A stretch of DNA of 64,000 nt, taken from NCBI GenBank assembly GCA_024234615.1, contig JACKNY010000001.1:524501-588500 (forward strand). The letters are read 5' to 3'. Source of the DNA: Pseudomonadales bacterium. Lineage in GTDB: Bacteria; Pseudomonadota; Gammaproteobacteria; Pseudomonadales; IMCC2047. The position numbers and the translations under genes were made by a program. Within the stretch, counting starts at the first letter, position 1. Each line of letters opens with the position of its first letter. Under the pieces are notes generated by a model that saw only the letters and a list, made by a program, of their open reading frames with translations, was not told where the DNA came from and made no database searches. Below are positions 44,867 through 53,449 of the stretch, piece after piece.

Positions 44867-45994
44867 TTACCCCAGAAAGGCGAGAATTTCCGCTTCCTGC
44901 TCCATGGCATCCTGATAGCCGTAATCAATCAGCTCCTGGCAAAATGCGGATTCAAACAGCAAATAGCTGGCCATACTCGCGCCGCCCAATCCACCGGTGG
45001 CGCCGGTGATTTTCATGATTGCTCGCATGCCAGCAGGTAAATCGCGTACGTGCTTATCGGCTATTTCATCAAACTGAATTGACGGTTCGATAGCAAGAAA
45101 CTCCAGATAACGCAATTTCTCTATCATTTTACCTTGATTGCATTCTTTTAAACCTTTAACCAAGCTGTTGACGCGAACTAAGTGTTCGATATCGGCTTCC
45201 AGGCTGTCGATAAAAGCGCATTTATAAACGTGGCCAACCATGTGGGCCAGTGAGGGAGAATGTGTATCACTATATTCTTTTGGCAGATGCTTAGGGTGCC
45301 CGCTAACGCCAATGACGAAAATTCGGTCGGCACCCATATGAATTACCGGGCTGATGGGTGATAACTGTCTCAGCGCGCCGTCGCCAAAGTATTCCCGGCT
45401 AATTTTCTGCGCCGGTAGAATGGTAGGTATGGCGGAGGAAGCGAGTAGATGATCGATGTCCAGTAGTGCTGGCACCCCAACGCTACGAGTTTTACGCCAT
45501 TTTTTTATCCGTTGATTGCCTTGGAAGAAGCTAACGCTCTCGCCAGAGGTATAGCCGGATGCGGTAACGGAAACAGCTTCGAGATAACCTTCATCAATAC
45601 GTTTTTGGATGTTTTTAAACTGAATTGTGTGGCTTAGTAGCTCTCGCAACGGGTCTGTGTTCAACAGGGCCAGCGGACGTGAAGTACCAATACCTTGGTT
45701 GAACATCGATCCGACCAAGCGCCCGCAACTTTTCAACAGGTCTATGACACCAGATTCGTAAACCTGATCAACATGTAGATTACGCCAAATGCGTTCGACT
45801 TTTTTAACCGCAAGTTGAAAGTTATTGGCCGAGGCCGCCAGTGCAACGGCGTTAATAGCACCGGATGATGTTCCGCTGATAATGGAGAAAGGATTATGGG
45901 TATGTTTGGGCAATAGCTCGGCCATGGCCTTTAAAACGCCGACTTGATAGGCACCTCGTGCCCCCCCACCTGATAACACCAATCCGGATTTCAT
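44867..45994 (-). CDS. Patatin-like phospholipase
   Basis: A 375-residue lipid acyl hydrolase from the ATG at 45994, where the family start 'MKSGLVLSGGGARGAYQVGV' lies; the frame extends 43 codons further upstream into the next gene's region. Oxyanion loop 'SGGGARG', nucleophile S43 in 'SGTSSGAIN' (GxSxG) and the catalytic Asp in 'YFGDGALRQLSP' (DGA) are all present. It belongs to the RssA-like bacterial group. It cleaves acyl chains from phospholipids at the membrane; the target is unknown. Confidence 0.9.
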   Translation of the reverse strand: MKSGLVLSGGGARGAYQVGVLKAMAELLPKHTHNPFSIISGTSSGAINAVALAASANNFQLAVKKVERIWRNLHVDQVYESGVIDLLKSCGRLVGSMFNQGIGTSRPLALLNTDPLRELLSHTIQFKNIQKRIDEGYLEAVSVTASGYTSGESVSFFQGNQRIKKWRKTRSVGVPALLDIDHLLASSAIPTILPAQKISREYFGDGALRQLSPISPVIHMGADRIFVIGVSGHPKHLPKEYSDTHSPSLAHMVGHVYKCAFIDSLEADIEHLVRVNSLVKGLKECNQGKMIEKLRYLEFLAIEPSIQFDEIADKHVRDLPAGMRAIMKITGATGGLGGASMASYLLFESAFCQELIDYGYQDAMEQEAEILAFLG

Positions 45995-46124
45995 CTTATG
46001 TTTTCTTAGAAAAACTCGTAATCTAAGTATCGGGGGTGATGGGGTGCTGTCAAGTTGAAGCGTTGATTTATTTGTTAGCGGCCTTATGAAAAGGCTACAC
46101 TGCAAAAAACTTGGGGGCTTCAAT

Positions 46125-46529
46125 ATGCCAAAAAGATATACATGTTTTGTTGTTATGGGCGTTATGGTGTTACTAGCAGCCTGCCAGAGCCACAGCTTGA
46201 AAACCGGACAAACGCTGTTTCAGGAAAATTGCGCGAACTGTCATGGTATTTATGCGGAAGGTGATGGCCCGGCCAGCGTTGATATCGGATTACCGATTCC
46301 CGATCTGCGTTACCTGAGGCAATCCAGCGCGGGTATTTTTCCAGCGGATCTGGTGTACCAAGTGATTGATGGACAGCGCGATGACGTAACCCATTTTCCG
46401 AGACGAATGCCGGTCTGGGGTTACGAATTTTCTGTACGTGAAGGAGATGATGACAGCGCCGTCAGGCACGCCAAAGAAAAAATTCAGGCGCTAACTGACT
46501 ATATTCAATCTATTCAGCAACCTGAATAG
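46125..46529 (+). CDS. Lipoprotein monoheme cytochrome c
   Basis: A 134-residue protein from the ATG at 46125. A signal peptide with lipobox 'LLAAC' (Cys20) anchors it to the membrane. Heme motif C36-A-N-C39-H40 in 'FQENCANCHGIYAEGDG'; the probable axial Met is in 'RRMPVWGYEF'. Small membrane-anchored c-type cytochromes of this layout carry electrons to terminal reductases. The partner is not evident; the qNOR-like gene at 53.4 kb is a candidate in the same region. Confidence 0.85.
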   Translation: MPKRYTCFVVMGVMVLLAACQSHSLKTGQTLFQENCANCHGIYAEGDGPASVDIGLPIPDLRYLRQSSAGIFPADLVYQVIDGQRDDVTHFPRRMPVWGYEFSVREGDDDSAVRHAKEKIQALTDYIQSIQQPE

Positions 46530-46561
46530 CAACAGCATAAGCTTTTCGCTTGCATCTGCTA

Positions 46562-46589
46562 TTGCTGCTGTAACCTAGGCTGGTACAAT
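46562..46589 (+). promoter_or_regulatory. Promoter giving a nearly leaderless ABC-F transcript
   Basis: TTGCTG (46562-46567), 16-nt spacer, TACAAT (46584-46589). The ATG of the ABC-F gene is at 46598, so transcription would start within about three nucleotides of it. No ribosome binding site is visible before the ATG ('CCGCCGCC'). Confidence 0.5.
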
Positions 46590-46597
46590 CCGCCGCC

Positions 46598-48556
46598 ATG
46601 ATTAGTCTTAGTGATATTCAATTACTGCGTGGCGGCAAGCCGCTGTTGGAACATGCCAACCTGTTGGTGCATAGCGGACAGCGCGTGGGGGTTATCGGCG
46701 CCAATGGCTGTGGCAAATCCAGTCTGTTTCAAATGCTCCTCGGCAAGCTACAACCTGATGCGGGTGAACTTTACATTCCCAAAGATAGACGCATCGCGCA
46801 TATGGCGCAGGAAGTGGGGCATAGCCAGCAGACTGCATTAGACCATGTGTTGGACGGTGACGAGGATCTGCGCGCAACCGAAAGAGAGATAGCCAGGGCG
46901 GAGACAGAGGGCGATAACGATGCCTTGGCGCATGCCTATGCGAAACTGGAGGCCATAGACGGCTATAGTGCGTCGAGTCGTGCGCAACAACTGCTGCATG
47001 GCTTGGGCTTTGGCATTGATGATTATCAACGCCCGGTCAAAGCCTTTTCCGGGGGCTGGCGTATTCGCCTTAATCTGGCGCAGGCGCTAATGTGCCCCTC
47101 CGATTTGCTGTTACTCGATGAGCCGACTAACCACTTGGATTTGGACGCAACGCTCTGGCTGGAGCAATGGCTATTGCGCTATCGCGGTACGCTGTTATTG
47201 ATTTCTCACGACCGCGATTTTCTCGATATGGTGACCACGCATATTGCCCAAATCGAACGCAATAGCATCCACTGTTATACCGGTAATTATTCTAACTACG
47301 AGCGCCAGCGCGCGGAACGGCTCGCGCTGCAACAGGCGCAATACCAGAAACAGCAAGCACGAGTCGAGGAGATTCAACGCTTCGTCACTCGCTTCCGCGC
47401 CAAGGCGACAAAAGCAAAGCAGGCGCAAAGCCGATTAAAATCCCTGGCGCGAATGGAGCTGATTGAAGCCGCGCATGTGGATTCCCCCTTCCATTTCAGT
47501 TTTTTCGAGCCGGGCAAAAAGTCTAATCCGCTGTTGTCGCTCAAGCACGCAGATTTAGGCTATGGCGATCAGGCGGTTTTACATCAGGTCAACCTGATTA
47601 TTATGGAAGGTAGTCGCATCGGGTTGCTGGGGCCCAACGGCGCAGGTAAGTCGACCCTGCTGAAAACGCTGATCGGCGAGCTAGCGCTGTTAAGCGGCGA
47701 AAAGGTACTGGGAGAAAACCTCAAGGTGGGTTATTTCGCCCAGCACCAGCTAGAAGCATTGGATATTAATGCCAGCCCGATGCTGCATGTACAGCGTCTT
47801 TCTCCCAAAGAAAGCGAGCAGAGCATTCGTAATTTCTTGGGCGGCTTTGATTTTCGTGGTGATATGGCCACCGATTCAATTGAACACTTTTCCGGTGGTG
47901 AAAAAGCGCGTTTGGCCTTGGCCTTGGTAGTTTGGCAAAAACCCAATCTACTGATCATGGATGAGCCGACCAACCACTTGGATTTAGAAATGCGTCAGGC
48001 GCTAACAGCGGCTTTGCAGAGTTTTTCCGGCGCGATGATTTTGGTTTCCCATGACCGTCACCTGTTACGCAGCAGCGCCGATGAGTTCCTCTTGGTCGCG
48101 CATGGCAAGGTGCGCGAGTTTGAAGGTGACCTGGAAGATTATCAAAACTGGTTGGTGCGCGCCCAGCGCGATGAAGGTGAACCGAACGAAGGTTTAAGCG
48201 ATAGCAGCTCTGGCGGGGTAGAGAAAAAGGTCGATAAAAGTCAGCTGCGGCGCGAGGCTGCGGCCCAGCGTGAACAGCTAAAACCACTCACGCAGGCAAT
48301 CAAAAAGCTCGAGCAACAAATAGCCAATAATGAAAAAGAACTAGCCGCCATCGAAACGCGATTACATGACACCGATCTGTACCAAGATTCCGGTAAAGAC
48401 GAATTACGAAGCCTGCTGCAAAGGCAGGGTCAATTGCGCGAGCAAACAGAGCAGCTCGAAGACCAGTGGTTGCAGCAAAGCGAAGCACTGGAAGCCATTA
48501 AATCCCCACCCCCTTTGGGAGAGGGGCAGGGTGAGGGGAATTTGGGTGCACGCTGA
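46598..48556 (+). CDS. ABC-F family ATPase, YheS-like
   Basis: A 652-residue soluble protein with two ATP-binding cassettes and no membrane domain. First cassette: Walker A 'GANGCGKSS', signature 'SGGWRIRLNLAQAL', Walker B 'LLLLDEPTNHLDLD'. Second: 'GPNGAGKST', 'SGGEKARLALAL', 'LLIMDEPTNHLDLE'. The linker between them and the C-terminal coiled coil ('LTQAIKKLEQQIANNEKELA') fit the YheS/Uup branch, which acts on the ribosome E site to relieve stalling. The last ~18 residues ('SPPPLGEGQGEGNLGAR') are encoded by a GC-rich repeat and look like an add-on. Confidence 0.92.
   Translation: MISLSDIQLLRGGKPLLEHANLLVHSGQRVGVIGANGCGKSSLFQMLLGKLQPDAGELYIPKDRRIAHMAQEVGHSQQTALDHVLDGDEDLRATEREIARAETEGDNDALAHAYAKLEAIDGYSASSRAQQLLHGLGFGIDDYQRPVKAFSGGWRIRLNLAQALMCPSDLLLLDEPTNHLDLDATLWLEQWLLRYRGTLLLISHDRDFLDMVTTHIAQIERNSIHCYTGNYSNYERQRAERLALQQAQYQKQQARVEEIQRFVTRFRAKATKAKQAQSRLKSLARMELIEAAHVDSPFHFSFFEPGKKSNPLLSLKHADLGYGDQAVLHQVNLIIMEGSRIGLLGPNGAGKSTLLKTLIGELALLSGEKVLGENLKVGYFAQHQLEALDINASPMLHVQRLSPKESEQSIRNFLGGFDFRGDMATDSIEHFSGGEKARLALALVVWQKPNLLIMDEPTNHLDLEMRQALTAALQSFSGAMILVSHDRHLLRSSADEFLLVAHGKVREFEGDLEDYQNWLVRAQRDEGEPNEGLSDSSSGGVEKKVDKSQLRREAAAQREQLKPLTQAIKKLEQQIANNEKELAAIETRLHDTDLYQDSGKDELRSLLQRQGQLREQTEQLEDQWLQQSEALEAIKSPPPLGEGQGEGNLGAR
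48502..48540. repeat. GC-rich palindromic repeat inside the end of the ABC-F gene
   Basis: A tract with CCCCACCCCCTTTGGGAGAG, followed by GGGCAGGGTGAGGGG, is self-complementary around TTTGGGAGA. Similar 'CCCTCTCCC...GGGAGAGGG' elements are scattered in many proteobacterial genomes, usually between genes. Here it supplies the last codons of the ABC-F reading frame. Confidence 0.6.
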
Positions 48557-48615
48557 GCGGAGTCCGGTTATGATGGCGGCGTAGCATCGAGCTCACTCAA
48601 GGGGAATTTGCGAAC

Positions 48616-49461
48616 ATGGATAAATTTGCCGTAGAAGCTTATACGCCCAAAGAAATTGCCGCCCGTGTTGAAACAATTTGCATCAGCAAAAGCATGACTG
48701 ACCCGTTGCGGGTATTTGTGCTGGCGCTGTTAGCGGGTGCTTTTATTGGGTTAGGCGCGACATTTTTCACACTGGTTACCTATGATGTTTCGATAGCGGT
48801 CAATCAGGGACTCATGCGTCTGGTCGGCGGTTTATCCTTCTGTTTGGGATTAATCCTGGTGGTGGTAGCCGGTGCCGAGCTATTTACCGGCAACAACTTG
48901 CTGGTGATGGCCTACATGGACAAAAAGATTACCTTCACTCAGTTGATGAAAAACTGGTCTATCGTTTTTGTCGGTAATTTTATCGGTGCGCTTGGCTTGG
49001 TCGTGTTGATTTACCTGAGCGGACATTGGCTGACTGGCGCAGGAGCAGTTGGTGCTAAAGCATTGATCATCGCAGAGTCCAAACTAAACCTCAGTTTTTT
49101 AGAAGCCTTCAGCAGAGGGGTTTTGTGCAATATTCTGGTATGTCTGGCGGTCTGGCTATGTTTTGCCGGACGCAGTGTCACCGATAAAATTCTGGCAATC
49201 CTGTTCCCCATTACGGCGTTTGTTGCTCTGGGTTTTGAACATTCAGTGGCAAATATGTACTTTGTTCCAGCCGGAATGCTGGCGCAGTTAGAGCCGCAAG
49301 TGGTGCAACTCGCCGAGCAAATCAAGCCGGGTTTAGACATTACGAGCCTCAGCCTTTCCAACTTCCTGTTGAACAACCTACTGCCGGTAACGCTGGGTAA
49401 TATCGTTGGCGGTAGCCTGTTTGTGGCGATGATTTACTGGTTTTTGTATTTGCGGGATTAA
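48616..49461 (+). CDS. Formate/nitrite transporter family channel (FocA/NirC-like)
   Basis: A 281-residue channel with six membrane helices. Family motifs are 'AELFTGNNLLVMAYMDKKIT' and 'FVALGFEHSVANMYFVPAGM', which carry the constriction and pore-histidine regions. Such pentamers pass formate, nitrite or hydrosulfide. The sequence does not separate these choices with certainty; the qNOR-like enzyme nearby makes nitrite worth considering. An 'AAGGGGAA' ribosome binding site precedes the ATG. Confidence 0.9.
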   Translation: MDKFAVEAYTPKEIAARVETICISKSMTDPLRVFVLALLAGAFIGLGATFFTLVTYDVSIAVNQGLMRLVGGLSFCLGLILVVVAGAELFTGNNLLVMAYMDKKITFTQLMKNWSIVFVGNFIGALGLVVLIYLSGHWLTGAGAVGAKALIIAESKLNLSFLEAFSRGVLCNILVCLAVWLCFAGRSVTDKILAILFPITAFVALGFEHSVANMYFVPAGMLAQLEPQVVQLAEQIKPGLDITSLSLSNFLLNNLLPVTLGNIVGGSLFVAMIYWFLYLRD

Positions 49462-49573
49462 TGCGGTAAGGTCGTTTCGGGAAACATTTTGTTTTGGTAG
49501 ATTATTTCTCTAGAACAAAGCAGCATAGTGGAGTATTTTCCCAATCACCTTCTCTCGAAATGCTGCCGATGAT

Positions 49574-50632
49574 TTATTTTGTTTCAGGTAGATCCTGATC
49601 CAAGCCCATTTTTTTACGCCTCATCGCACCCAAGCGACGCGCCAACACCTGCATATTTTCTACCCTATCCAGTTCGTCCATGATTTGCAGGCCAAGCAGG
49701 CTTTCCAGTACATCCTCCAGCGTCAGGATGCCCTGTGTGTCGCCGTACTCGTTCACCACAAGAAGGATTTGTACACTGGTACTGACAAAAGTGTCGAAGG
49801 CTTGTAGTAGGGAGGAGGCGTCCAATATCGCGTGCAGTTCACGGCGAAATGCTGAAAGCGGTCGCTGGCTTTGCCCTTCGCTTTGCGCCACTAGGAGATC
49901 ATTGCGCAGTACAAAACCAGTCATTTTCTCCGGGTCTGAATAGATAGGGATGCGCGAAAATACGCGGCGGCTGTATTTGTCGAGAAAATCTGCAACTGCA
50001 ATATCTTCCTGCACCGCGAAGACGACTGAACGTGGTGTCATAACGCTGCGTACCTGAACTTCGCGTAGTCGAAACAGGTTTTTAAGGACGATAGACTCAT
50101 GCTTGTCCAGCTGTCCTTCCTGCTCGCCGAGCTCCGCCATGGCTTGAAATTCCTGGCGACTAAAACCTTGCAGTGTTGGTTCATTCGCTACGCCACGAGT
50201 AATCTTATTGGAGAGCCAAACGAAGGGAAAAAGGACGCGGATAAAGAAGTTTAGAGTATGGCCAGTGATAGGCGCGAGCTGGCGCCAATAATGCGCTCCT
50301 AACGCCTTGGGTATAATTTCAGAAAAAACTAGAATAACGAAGGTGAGTACTGCGGAAAAAATGCCTAAATAGACATTGCCAAATACGGCCACCACTTGAG
50401 CGCCCGCACCTGCTGCCCCCATGGTATGGGCGATGGTGTTGAGGGTAAGAATGACTGCCAAGGGGCTATTGATATCGTCTTTTAATGCGCGCAGTAGCGG
50501 ACCAGAAGCCTTACCTTGCTGTTCGGCGTTGACGATGTATGAAGTGGGAATGCTCAGCAATACCGCTTCCGCAATGGAGCACAAAAAAGAGCAAACCACA
50601 GCAATGAGGATAAAAATGATTAGCAGTAACAT
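49574..50632 (-). CDS. CNNM/CorC (HlyC) family protein with CBS domains
   Basis: A 352-residue membrane protein. An N-terminal DUF21 domain has four hydrophobic helices (about 1-150, 'SEIIPKALGAHYWRQLAPI'), and a CBS pair follows from about 200 ('VRSVMTPRSVVFAVQEDIA', 'FSRIPIYSDPEKMTGFVLRN', 'VVNEYGDTQGILTLEDVLES'). It lacks the C-terminal CorC_HlyC domain, unlike longer relatives. The family is linked to magnesium/cobalt transport and efflux. Confidence 0.9.
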   Translation of the reverse strand: MLLLIIFILIAVVCSFLCSIAEAVLLSIPTSYIVNAEQQGKASGPLLRALKDDINSPLAVILTLNTIAHTMGAAGAGAQVVAVFGNVYLGIFSAVLTFVILVFSEIIPKALGAHYWRQLAPITGHTLNFFIRVLFPFVWLSNKITRGVANEPTLQGFSRQEFQAMAELGEQEGQLDKHESIVLKNLFRLREVQVRSVMTPRSVVFAVQEDIAVADFLDKYSRRVFSRIPIYSDPEKMTGFVLRNDLLVAQSEGQSQRPLSAFRRELHAILDASSLLQAFDTFVSTSVQILLVVNEYGDTQGILTLEDVLESLLGLQIMDELDRVENMQVLARRLGAMRRKKMGLDQDLPETK

Positions 50633-50829
50633 CCTGACTATTTTTTCATAGATTGAGTTGCGAGGACAGTTTACTTAACGCCACGGACTCTGATACATGC
50701 CCGTCAATAATGAAGTAAACATGTCACCAGAAATCTAGGTTTTTCTACAGCCCTGTTAGGCTTTTATCGAGCCATCATCTTTCAAGGAGGTTTTTGTGAG
50801 AGAGAGCATGAGAGTCAAGGGTATGAGGG

Positions 50830-50990
50830 TCGGGTCTTGCCTTTTGCCCAACTGGCAGGAGTTTTTACACTGACTTCAAATGTCGATTAACAAATTGCTA
50901 CGCACATACTTGGACGTACATAGTATTGGGACAATCAAAAGAAGGCGGTTGTTAGCCCCTATATCCGATGGGCAAAAAGCAAGACCTACT
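50830..50990. mobile_element. MITE/REP-like inverted-repeat element
   Basis: A left arm at 50834-50850 (GGTCTTGCCTTTTGCCC) and a right arm at 50969-50985 (GGGCAAAAAGCAAGACC) are inverted copies with one mismatch, separated by 118 bp that carry no gene. The pattern 'GGGTC.GGTCTTGC' recalls ends of REP-like elements moved by IS200-type transposases, from memory. The right arm abuts the stop codon of the PEP-CTERM gene. The rest of the 353-nt gap (50633-50829) shows nothing else recognisable. Confidence 0.6.
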
Positions 50991-51567
50991 CCCTGATTCC
51001 ATCGTTTCGGTGCTTACGACGCTTGAAGCTAGCGGCAACATAACCCACAGCAAACAGCCACATCGTAGACGGTGATGGAACTGAAGCCGAGGATATACTA
51101 AAACTTCCCGCAAGTGTGTCCCTAGATGCTAAAACCGAATCATTAGGTTCGCTCGCCAAACTCCAGCGAACCTGATTTGTATTGCCGGTGTTTACATTGT
51201 AATCAACATAGAAATCGTCGGCCGTCAGCTCAAGACTGTTGCCACCAACTCGACCATAGATATTTATGTTATTCAGCGCGCCACTAACGAACAATAGAAG
51301 AGCGGATGTGTTTGACGTGTTAAAACTTGTCGCACCAAGAGGATCAGGGGTCAAAGATAACGATGTCATTGCACCATAAAGGATCTGGAATGATGCAGAA
51401 GGCATGACGAGATTCTCGTCAAACTCGAAACTCCATGATCCAGAAAGACTTTGAACTGCGCTACTGGATGTAGTATTGGAGCCCGAGAAATTGCCGGAGT
51501 AAATCACTGTGGCATTCGCGGAAGAAGCGAGTACAACTAATAGGAGTGATGTAATCAGTTTTTTCAT
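50986..51567 (-). CDS. PEP-CTERM sorting-domain protein
   Basis: A 193-residue exported protein. Signal peptide 1-19 ('LLLVVLASSANA'), a beta-rich Ser/Thr/Asn-rich middle (low complexity, few charges), and a C-terminal sorting signal: 'VPSPSTMWLFAVGYVAAS' followed by 'FKRRKHR', the VPxP, hydrophobic helix and basic-tail arrangement recognised by exosortase/EpsH systems. These proteins are surface or exopolysaccharide-associated. Its stop codon touches the inverted-repeat element, and the last residues may derive from the insertion. Confidence 0.85.
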   Translation of the reverse strand: MKKLITSLLLVVLASSANATVIYSGNFSGSNTTSSSAVQSLSGSWSFEFDENLVMPSASFQILYGAMTSLSLTPDPLGATSFNTSNTSALLLFVSGALNNINIYGRVGGNSLELTADDFYVDYNVNTGNTNQVRWSLASEPNDSVLASRDTLAGSFSISSASVPSPSTMWLFAVGYVAASFKRRKHRNDGIRE

Positions 51568-51662
51568 TTTGATCAGCCCTTAGGAAATAAGGATACAAAA
51601 AATTTAGCAATTATCGTTCCATTTGTAATTAAATGTATAAATTCAGTTGGTTACGAGGGATG

Positions 51663-51691
51663 TGTATATGCTGCTGTAAAAAAACTGACAA
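51663..51691 (-). promoter_or_regulatory. Sigma70-like promoter of the PEP-CTERM gene
   Basis: On the minus strand TTGTCA (51686-51691), a 17-nt spacer and TATACA (51663-51668). This leaves a leader of about 90 nt before the ATG at 51567. Confidence 0.55.
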
Positions 51692-51931
51692 CCTTGCGGT
51701 TCGGAAAAAGAAAAAAAGAATAAAGGGGGCATTTATTTTAAAAGACAACCCTTCGGTTAATTATATAAAAACTAGTTGCAGAGAATTAAGGTTTTGACTC
51801 ACTCTAAGGTTTGAGAATATTTGGAATTGGACTTTGAGCCAATCCCTCATCCTAGCCTTTTATTATGCTCTTGGGCGCTCTCTAAGGAGAAGAGATTTAA
51901 TCCTAAACTTGGTTCTCTAGATGAATAAATA

Positions 51932-51952
51932 CCCTCCCCAAAACGGAGAGGG
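51932..51952 (-). terminator. Possible terminator after metY
   Basis: CCCTCTCC (rc of 51945-51952) pairs with GGGGAGGG (rc of 51932-51939) with one mismatch across a 5-nt loop, followed on the minus strand by TATTTATT. It lies 14 nt after the metY stop. The T tract is poor. Confidence 0.45.
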
Positions 51953-51966
51953 CATTCACGAAGGTA

Positions 51967-53238
51967 CTATTTTGCGGCCGCCAATGACTGCTCAATGTCG
52001 GCAATAATATCCTCTACATTTTCGATGCCGATAGACAGGCGCACCATATCCTGGCTGACCCCCGCAGTTTTCAACTCCTCTTCGCCGAGTTGGCGGTGTG
52101 TGGTGGAGGCGGGATGACAGGCGAGAGATTTGGCGTCACCAATATTCACCAGTCGCTTGATGACCTGTAGTGCATCGATAAAGCGAGCGCCTGCATCAAA
52201 TCCACCTTTGATACCAAAGCTGAGGATTGCGGAAGGCTTGCCGTTCATATAGGTTTTTGCCAGCTCATAGTACTTGCTGTCTGCGAGGCCGCCATAGCTC
52301 ACCCAGTTTATCTGTGGGTGCTGATGCAGGTATTCGGCGACCTTTTGGGCATTTTCACAGTGCCGCTCCATACGTAGTGCCAGTGTTTCGATGCCCTGTA
52401 AAATCAAAAAAGCGTTAAAGGGCGACAGCGCAGCCCCCATGTTACGCAACGGCACTACGCGACAGCGACCGATGAAAGCAGCATCACCCAAGGCTTCGGT
52501 ATATACCACGCCGTGGTAAGAGGGGTCGGGTTCGTTGAATTGCGGGAAGCGCGGGTTATCTTTCCAGGGGAATTTTCCGGAGTCGACAATAATACCGCCG
52601 ACACTGGTGCCGTGCCCACCCATGTACTTTGTAAGCGAATGCACAATGATGTCGGCGCCATGCTCAAAAGGGCGACACAACATGGGTGTGGCTACGGTGT
52701 TATCGACGATCAATGGCACATTATATTTGTGGGCTATATCAGCCAGGGCTTTTAGGTCGACAATATTGCCCGCCGGGTTGCCGATGGACTCACAAAACAG
52801 CGCCTTGGTTTTGTCATCAAATTTTGATTCCAGTGCTGCCAGATCATCTCCCGAAGCCATTCTTACTTCAATACCCATGGCTGGCATGGTGTGGGCAAAC
52901 AGGTTGTAAGTGCCACCATAAAGCTGACTGACGCTGACAAAGTTATCGCCGGTGCGGGCAATGGCCTGGATCGCAGCGGTAATGGCCGCCATCCCTGAGG
53001 CCATGGCTAACGAACCGATGCCGCCTTCCATCTGCGTCACCCGCTCCTCTAACACGGCCCAGGTCGGATTCATGATGCGCGTGTAGATATTGCCTTGCAC
53101 CTTTAGGTTGAACAGGTCTGCGCCATGTTGAGTGTCGTCAAAAGCATAGGACGTTGTTTGGTAGATGGGTACAGCAACGGCGTTCGTTGTAGGGTCTTGT
53201 TTAAAACCGCCGTGGATAGCAAGGGTTTCCAGTTTCAT
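51967..53238 (-). CDS. metY: O-acetylhomoserine aminocarboxypropyltransferase (sulfhydrylase)
   Basis: A Cys/Met-metabolism PLP enzyme of 423 residues. It makes homocysteine directly from O-acetylhomoserine and sulfide. From the ATG at 53238 (a 'GGAG' stands upstream) it starts 'MKLETLAIHGGF'. Family motifs are 'SYAFDDTQHGADLFNLKVQG', 'YTRIMNPTWAVLEERVTQME' and the PLP lysine in 'DIIVHSLTKYMGGHGTSVGG'. The ~425-residue length and 'GNIYTRIMNPT' favour MetY over cystathionine synthases. A Fur-like sequence lies in its leader. Confidence 0.93.
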   Translation of the reverse strand: MKLETLAIHGGFKQDPTTNAVAVPIYQTTSYAFDDTQHGADLFNLKVQGNIYTRIMNPTWAVLEERVTQMEGGIGSLAMASGMAAITAAIQAIARTGDNFVSVSQLYGGTYNLFAHTMPAMGIEVRMASGDDLAALESKFDDKTKALFCESIGNPAGNIVDLKALADIAHKYNVPLIVDNTVATPMLCRPFEHGADIIVHSLTKYMGGHGTSVGGIIVDSGKFPWKDNPRFPQFNEPDPSYHGVVYTEALGDAAFIGRCRVVPLRNMGAALSPFNAFLILQGIETLALRMERHCENAQKVAEYLHQHPQINWVSYGGLADSKYYELAKTYMNGKPSAILSFGIKGGFDAGARFIDALQVIKRLVNIGDAKSLACHPASTTHRQLGEEELKTAGVSQDMVRLSIGIENVEDIIADIEQSLAAAK

Positions 53239-53253
53239 CGATGGGACTCCGAA

Positions 53254-53266
53254 ATAATGATAATCA
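53254..53266. promoter_or_regulatory. Fur-box-like half site before metY
   Basis: ATAATGATAATCA matches 13 consecutive positions of the 19-bp Fur consensus, but the remaining third does not match. It lies 15-27 nt upstream of the metY start codon. Confidence 0.35.
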
Positions 53267-53449
53267 AACAGCAGTATTGCCGCAGGCTTTTGGTGCAAAG
53301 CGATTCAAATCGAAGAGCTATGTTATCAATCTTAGGTTGCTGATGTGAATCAATGAGCGCCTTTTTTTAAAGTGATAGGATCGCGCAGAAAATAGCACGA
53401 ACGAGCTATTATGATCAAATCGAAGACATCGTCTGTCCAGGGGGAAATA

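Larger units (their letters stand above)
51568..51966. other. 399-nt intergenic region
   Basis: AT-rich, with no coding potential seen. It contains the minus-strand promoter of the PEP-CTERM gene (51663-51691) and a terminator-like hairpin for metY (51932-51952). Nothing else is recognisable between them. Confidence 0.6.

Noticed and set aside
50796..50873. A 25-codon GTG frame with a perfect AAGGAGG ribosome binding site
   Set aside because: Most of it lies inside the left arm of the inverted-repeat element and the peptide has no protein-like pattern; chance is more likely.
53239..53410. SAM riboswitch before metY
   Set aside because: No typical SAM-riboswitch core motifs could be found in the leader.
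53299..53449. FNR/DNR-type site (TTGAT-N4-ATCAA) before the NO reductase
   Set aside because: Similar half sites exist ('TTGCT' and 'ATCAA' near 53338) but the spacing is 7 rather than 4, so it does not fit.
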